IMG/VR virus record: IMGVR_UViG_3300006174_000002
Coordinates: 1 to 57,675 of that record
Direction: 5' to 3' (one strand)
Source: a virus
Length of the DNA stretch: 57,675 bases
Shown: positions 56,801-57,675 of the stretch, piece by piece
How the letters are laid out: each line of letters starts with the position of its first letter
Position numbering within the stretch: position 1 is the stretch's first letter
Notes under the pieces: generated by a model
What the model saw: only the letters and a program-made list of their open reading frames with translations
What the model was told of the DNA's origin: nothing
Databases searched by the model: none
Translations under genes and position numbers: made by a program

Positions 56801-56876
56801 GCTTCTCGGTTTGACAGAACGGCAATATCGCGCGGTGCTCGCTGGCGAAGAAGACATGCCGGATAACTCGAAGTAA
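53862..56876 (+). CDS. rpoB-C: RNA polymerase beta C-terminal part joined to beta' start, with intein
   Basis: The 1004-aa product has a 365-aa intein (codons 504-868); the extein is 639 aa. It matches beta from about E. coli residue 650: SPNQHLGTHANLVPLQSA, then HSMDDAIVIS (metal-site acids 187-188), VGDKIVGRSGAKATVSTI (active-site Lys324 and Lys332, like K1065 and K1073), and SLVSRMNPS (R365, like R1106). Then HWLKLHHSSESKVSSRGTGS and the intein inside NLLREGATLRGTK-CDNYW. After beta, the tail LSPVKGGLFDPALTGAGAWG and FVQLPHSIPNP matches the beta' N-terminus (DGLFC...GHIELASP) without the usual zinc finger. The rest of beta' must lie beyond the window. Catalytic residues are kept, so a functional polymerase is likely. 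Confidence 0.88.
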   Translation: MPAPLRPAIKDNQLQEVPDSEVEYEHLSPNQHLGTHANLVPLQSAVSSGRVFYGARFANQALPLKTPEAPLVQLLSDTDPEGRSFDEILGNEAGNVRATHEGRVHSVTPDEIVVKTKDGEMVKHDTYENFPFNRKTTLTHIPLVKAGDPVTPGQLLAHSNYTDKNGTLAMGTNARVGIVPYKGHSMDDAIVISTSMAKRFTANNLYGHDLSYKRGVKGGKAHYTGLFTHKFVNEQLDKLDDDGVVKVGQVLKQGDPLILATRPRVVSSTTAQLGQLSKHMKNARNDASVLWDHETPGTVLDVHRTRSGVKVNVSSDAPAEVGDKIVGRSGAKATVSTIVPDEHMPRTVDGKPLEILLNPQSLVSRMNPSLAYEIMLGKVARKTGKTYKLPSVLPKGQAWYDFVKGELDKAGVSDKEEVFDPLLNRKLENPITVGDMHWLKLHHSSESKVSSRGTGSYNADQQPSHGGGDMAQSKRMSGLDSNALMSSGAYNLLREGATLRGTKCFDVQTEVLTRRGWLFWKDVTGSDELYTQDGSGRGFFEVPQLLHRYQYTGDMYGFEGRFLDWLVTPDHKLWMQHIKATKGPKMRFKTAKELHGRTFYIPQFGSVYPGTLSDDYRVPIVSQPGWRSKGFSIPIHDYCELLGWWLSEGCSMIDTDAGKRGYTQISQSESANPKKLETIISLVERIGLKYNHLRCGGYSRGIRIRNKPLAAHLRQYGTGAANKRILPIIFEAPLAARLKLIDAYILGDGHTHVHNNTTSRRASSVSRGLLDDMQRLAVLSGNGGIISLIDRSRVTTSALRDGRPLNCLPIWYIGFADNRRNATVDGWHPSPNMRHAYIEHYDGTVYCATMSTGLLYVRRNGKPMWSGNCDNYWRELRQGHEPKEPGTPFIWEKFKALLQGAGYHARRLGNGKERLQFLTEKDLEKHKPIRVRTGDLVDMNDLSPVKGGLFDPALTGAGAWGFVQLPHSIPNPAAQDVVCKLLGLTERQYRAVLAGEEDMPDNSK
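55371..56465 (+). mobile_element. Intein with LAGLIDADG endonuclease in the RNAP beta C-terminal fragment
   Basis: Begins with Cys504 (CFDVQTEVLTRRGWLFWKDV), block B is WLVTPDHKLWM, the endonuclease blocks are LLGWWLSEGC and LIDAYILGDGHTH, and the end is VYCATMSTGLLYVRRNGKPM then WSGN before Cys869. The penultimate Gly, in the NGKPxWxGN ending, is typical of a class of phage inteins. Codon use is clearly AT-richer than the extein on both sides, a sign of recent acquisition. Confidence 0.92.
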
Positions 56877-56892
56877 ACAACCAACAATTTAA

Positions 56893-56918
56893 GCCCGCCC
56901 TCACCGGCGGGCTTTTTT
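56893..56918 (+). terminator. Intrinsic terminator followed by CATTTATGG start context
   Basis: GCCCGCC (56893-56899) pairs with GGCGGGC (56906-56912), then TTTTTT and CATTTATGG with ATG 56924. Third member of the family with 37761 and 51534. Confidence 0.9.
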
Positions 56919-56923
56919 CATTT

Positions 56924-57253
56924 ATGGTAAAAGAAACCGAATTCGAAGACTTCGTCGTGATGAACGACAATTTCAAGGTGGTGTGGGAACACATTGGAGA
57001 AGGCTGGAGCGGCGAGTTCGACCCGGCTGTCAGTGATGATGAACCGTTGCTCCGTTTCTCCTGCTTGCGCGGAACGAATGACGGCTGGGAGGAAGTGGAG
57101 AATGGCAGCTACTGTACGCGGTGTCCTATCAGTACGCCGAGACACGTGTTGCTACAGTTTGCTAAGCAGATACTGGAAGCGTTGAAACAACCGTCGCCGA
57201 AGCGCCGGTTGCAGGAATTGTCGTGGCTATGCCCGGCTGACTATGTTAACTGA
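56924..57253 (+). CDS. Hypothetical protein, 109 aa
   Basis: Starts directly after the terminator. Acidic N-terminus (MVKETEFEDFVVMNDNFKVV), Cys residues in SYCTRCPIST. No family recognised. Overlaps the next gene by 11 nt. Confidence 0.6.
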   Translation: MVKETEFEDFVVMNDNFKVVWEHIGEGWSGEFDPAVSDDEPLLRFSCLRGTNDGWEEVENGSYCTRCPISTPRHVLLQFAKQILEALKQPSPKRRLQELSWLCPADYVN

Positions 57254-57473
57254 AATCTTCTGGCTAAATCACAAAGGCCAGTTCCGGCGGCACGCAATCA
57301 TTCGGTGCACCTACTTCTACGCCTTAGACTGGTGGCGTCGCAGCATTATGGAATGTCAGGGTACTGCAGATATGAGCCTGGATGAGCGTCGGTGTTCGAA
57401 GTTGCAGCTGTTAAGAATTCGCAATCACATTGCCGAGCCGCACTTTGCGTGTCTCGGTTACGGTCCAATTTAA
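57243..57473 (+). CDS. Small hypothetical protein, 76 aa
   Basis: ATG 57243 inside the end of the previous gene. Basic and aromatic-rich (FRRHAIIRCTYFYALDWWRR). No family recognised. Confidence 0.55.
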   Translation: MLTEIFWLNHKGQFRRHAIIRCTYFYALDWWRRSIMECQGTADMSLDERRCSKLQLLRIRNHIAEPHFACLGYGPI

Positions 57474-57480
57474 TTAATCT

Positions 57481-57675
57481 ATGAGTGATCGTTGTTACAT
57501 GACGGCGTACTGCCGTCCGCAAGATATCAAGGTGTTCGAGGACATTGGGTTTACACTACAGAATGATCCAGCCGCCCCATTGTCCATCCTGGTCGACGAG
57601 GAAGCTGATTACGCACACTGCAATGACATTCCGAAGAACGTGAAGTGGTACGGCGCCAGCTTCGCCGGGTACGAG
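57481..57675 (+). CDS. Hypothetical protein, 5' part (runs off the window)
   Basis: ATG 57481 begins MSDRCYMTAYCRPQDIKVFE and the frame stays open to the window edge (65 codons). A TTGCGT-N18-TTTAAT pair (57445-57474) ends 6 nt before the ATG and may be another leaderless promoter. No family can be assigned from the part seen. Confidence 0.5.
   Translation, partial: MSDRCYMTAYCRPQDIKVFEDIGFTLQNDPAAPLSILVDEEADYAHCNDIPKNVKWYGASFAGYE

Noticed and set aside
1-57675. CRISPR array
   Set aside because: No regularly spaced direct repeats; the only tandem repeat is the two-copy 18-bp unit at 43030.
1-57675. tRNA genes
   Set aside because: No stretch with the T-loop GGTTCGA-type sequence and matching acceptor stem was seen; a tRNAscan-SE run would settle it.

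Overview
This window is a stretch of a large tailed-phage genome, probably a jumbo-class virus. It has no bacterial housekeeping genes. Nearly every gene is on the + strand. Genes are packed stop-to-start, usually with ATGA, TGATG or TAATG overlaps, and most are short and unrecognised. Recognisable phage-type products are a portal-like protein, a DUF1064 nuclease, MazG, an HD phosphohydrolase, a DnaQ-like exonuclease, a 5'(3')-deoxyribonucleotidase, a GroES-like co-chaperonin, a RecQ-type helicase and pieces of a multisubunit RNA polymerase. The host cannot be named. Shine-Dalgarno sequences are rare, and the Thr/Asn-rich Ig-like repeats of the large secreted protein would suit a Verrucomicrobiota- or Bacteroidota-like host, but that is only a guess.

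Layout: 1-5.5 kb holds small genes and a RecQ helicase interrupted by a LAGLIDADG intein inside its DEAH box. 5.6-13.7 kb looks like a virion module with a portal-like protein, Gly/Ala-rich membrane-associated proteins and an HTH protein. 13.7-23.8 kb carries nucleic-acid and nucleotide metabolism (DUF1064, HD, deoxyribonucleotidase, MazG) plus a TnpB element. An AT-rich, repeat-bearing gap lies at about 15.9-16.1 kb. 23.8-35.3 kb has the first two RNA polymerase beta fragments, DnaQ, GroES and a probable structured RNA of about 400 nt. 35.3-43 kb is mostly small accessory genes, with an EamA-like membrane protein, a GNAT acetyltransferase and a SEC-C protein. 43-51.5 kb is a surface and glycan island: a large membrane-associated protein, a 1053-residue secreted adhesin-like protein, two glycosyltransferases and a membrane PAS protein. 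51.5-57.7 kb ends with the third polymerase piece, which joins the beta C-terminal half to the start of beta'.

The most striking features concern transcription. The beta subunit is cut into three genes spread over 30 kb, and two of these carry inteins. At least seven genes, including two polymerase pieces and the gene just upstream of the third, sit behind sigma70-like promoters (TTGnnn, 17-bp spacer, TAGRMT-type -10). In four cases the -10 lies exactly 6 nt before the ATG, so the start codon itself would be the transcription start and the mRNA leaderless. Two further non-coding sequence families occur twice each: a TTTTGTGCTATAA element, and a TTTGACA element with a GTACA-N4-TGTGC dyad. Three intrinsic terminators are each followed directly by the same CATTTATGG start context.

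A TnpB element carries a right-end hairpin typical of omega-RNA ends. This hairpin also encodes the first codons of the next gene, so the insertion has been absorbed into the operon.
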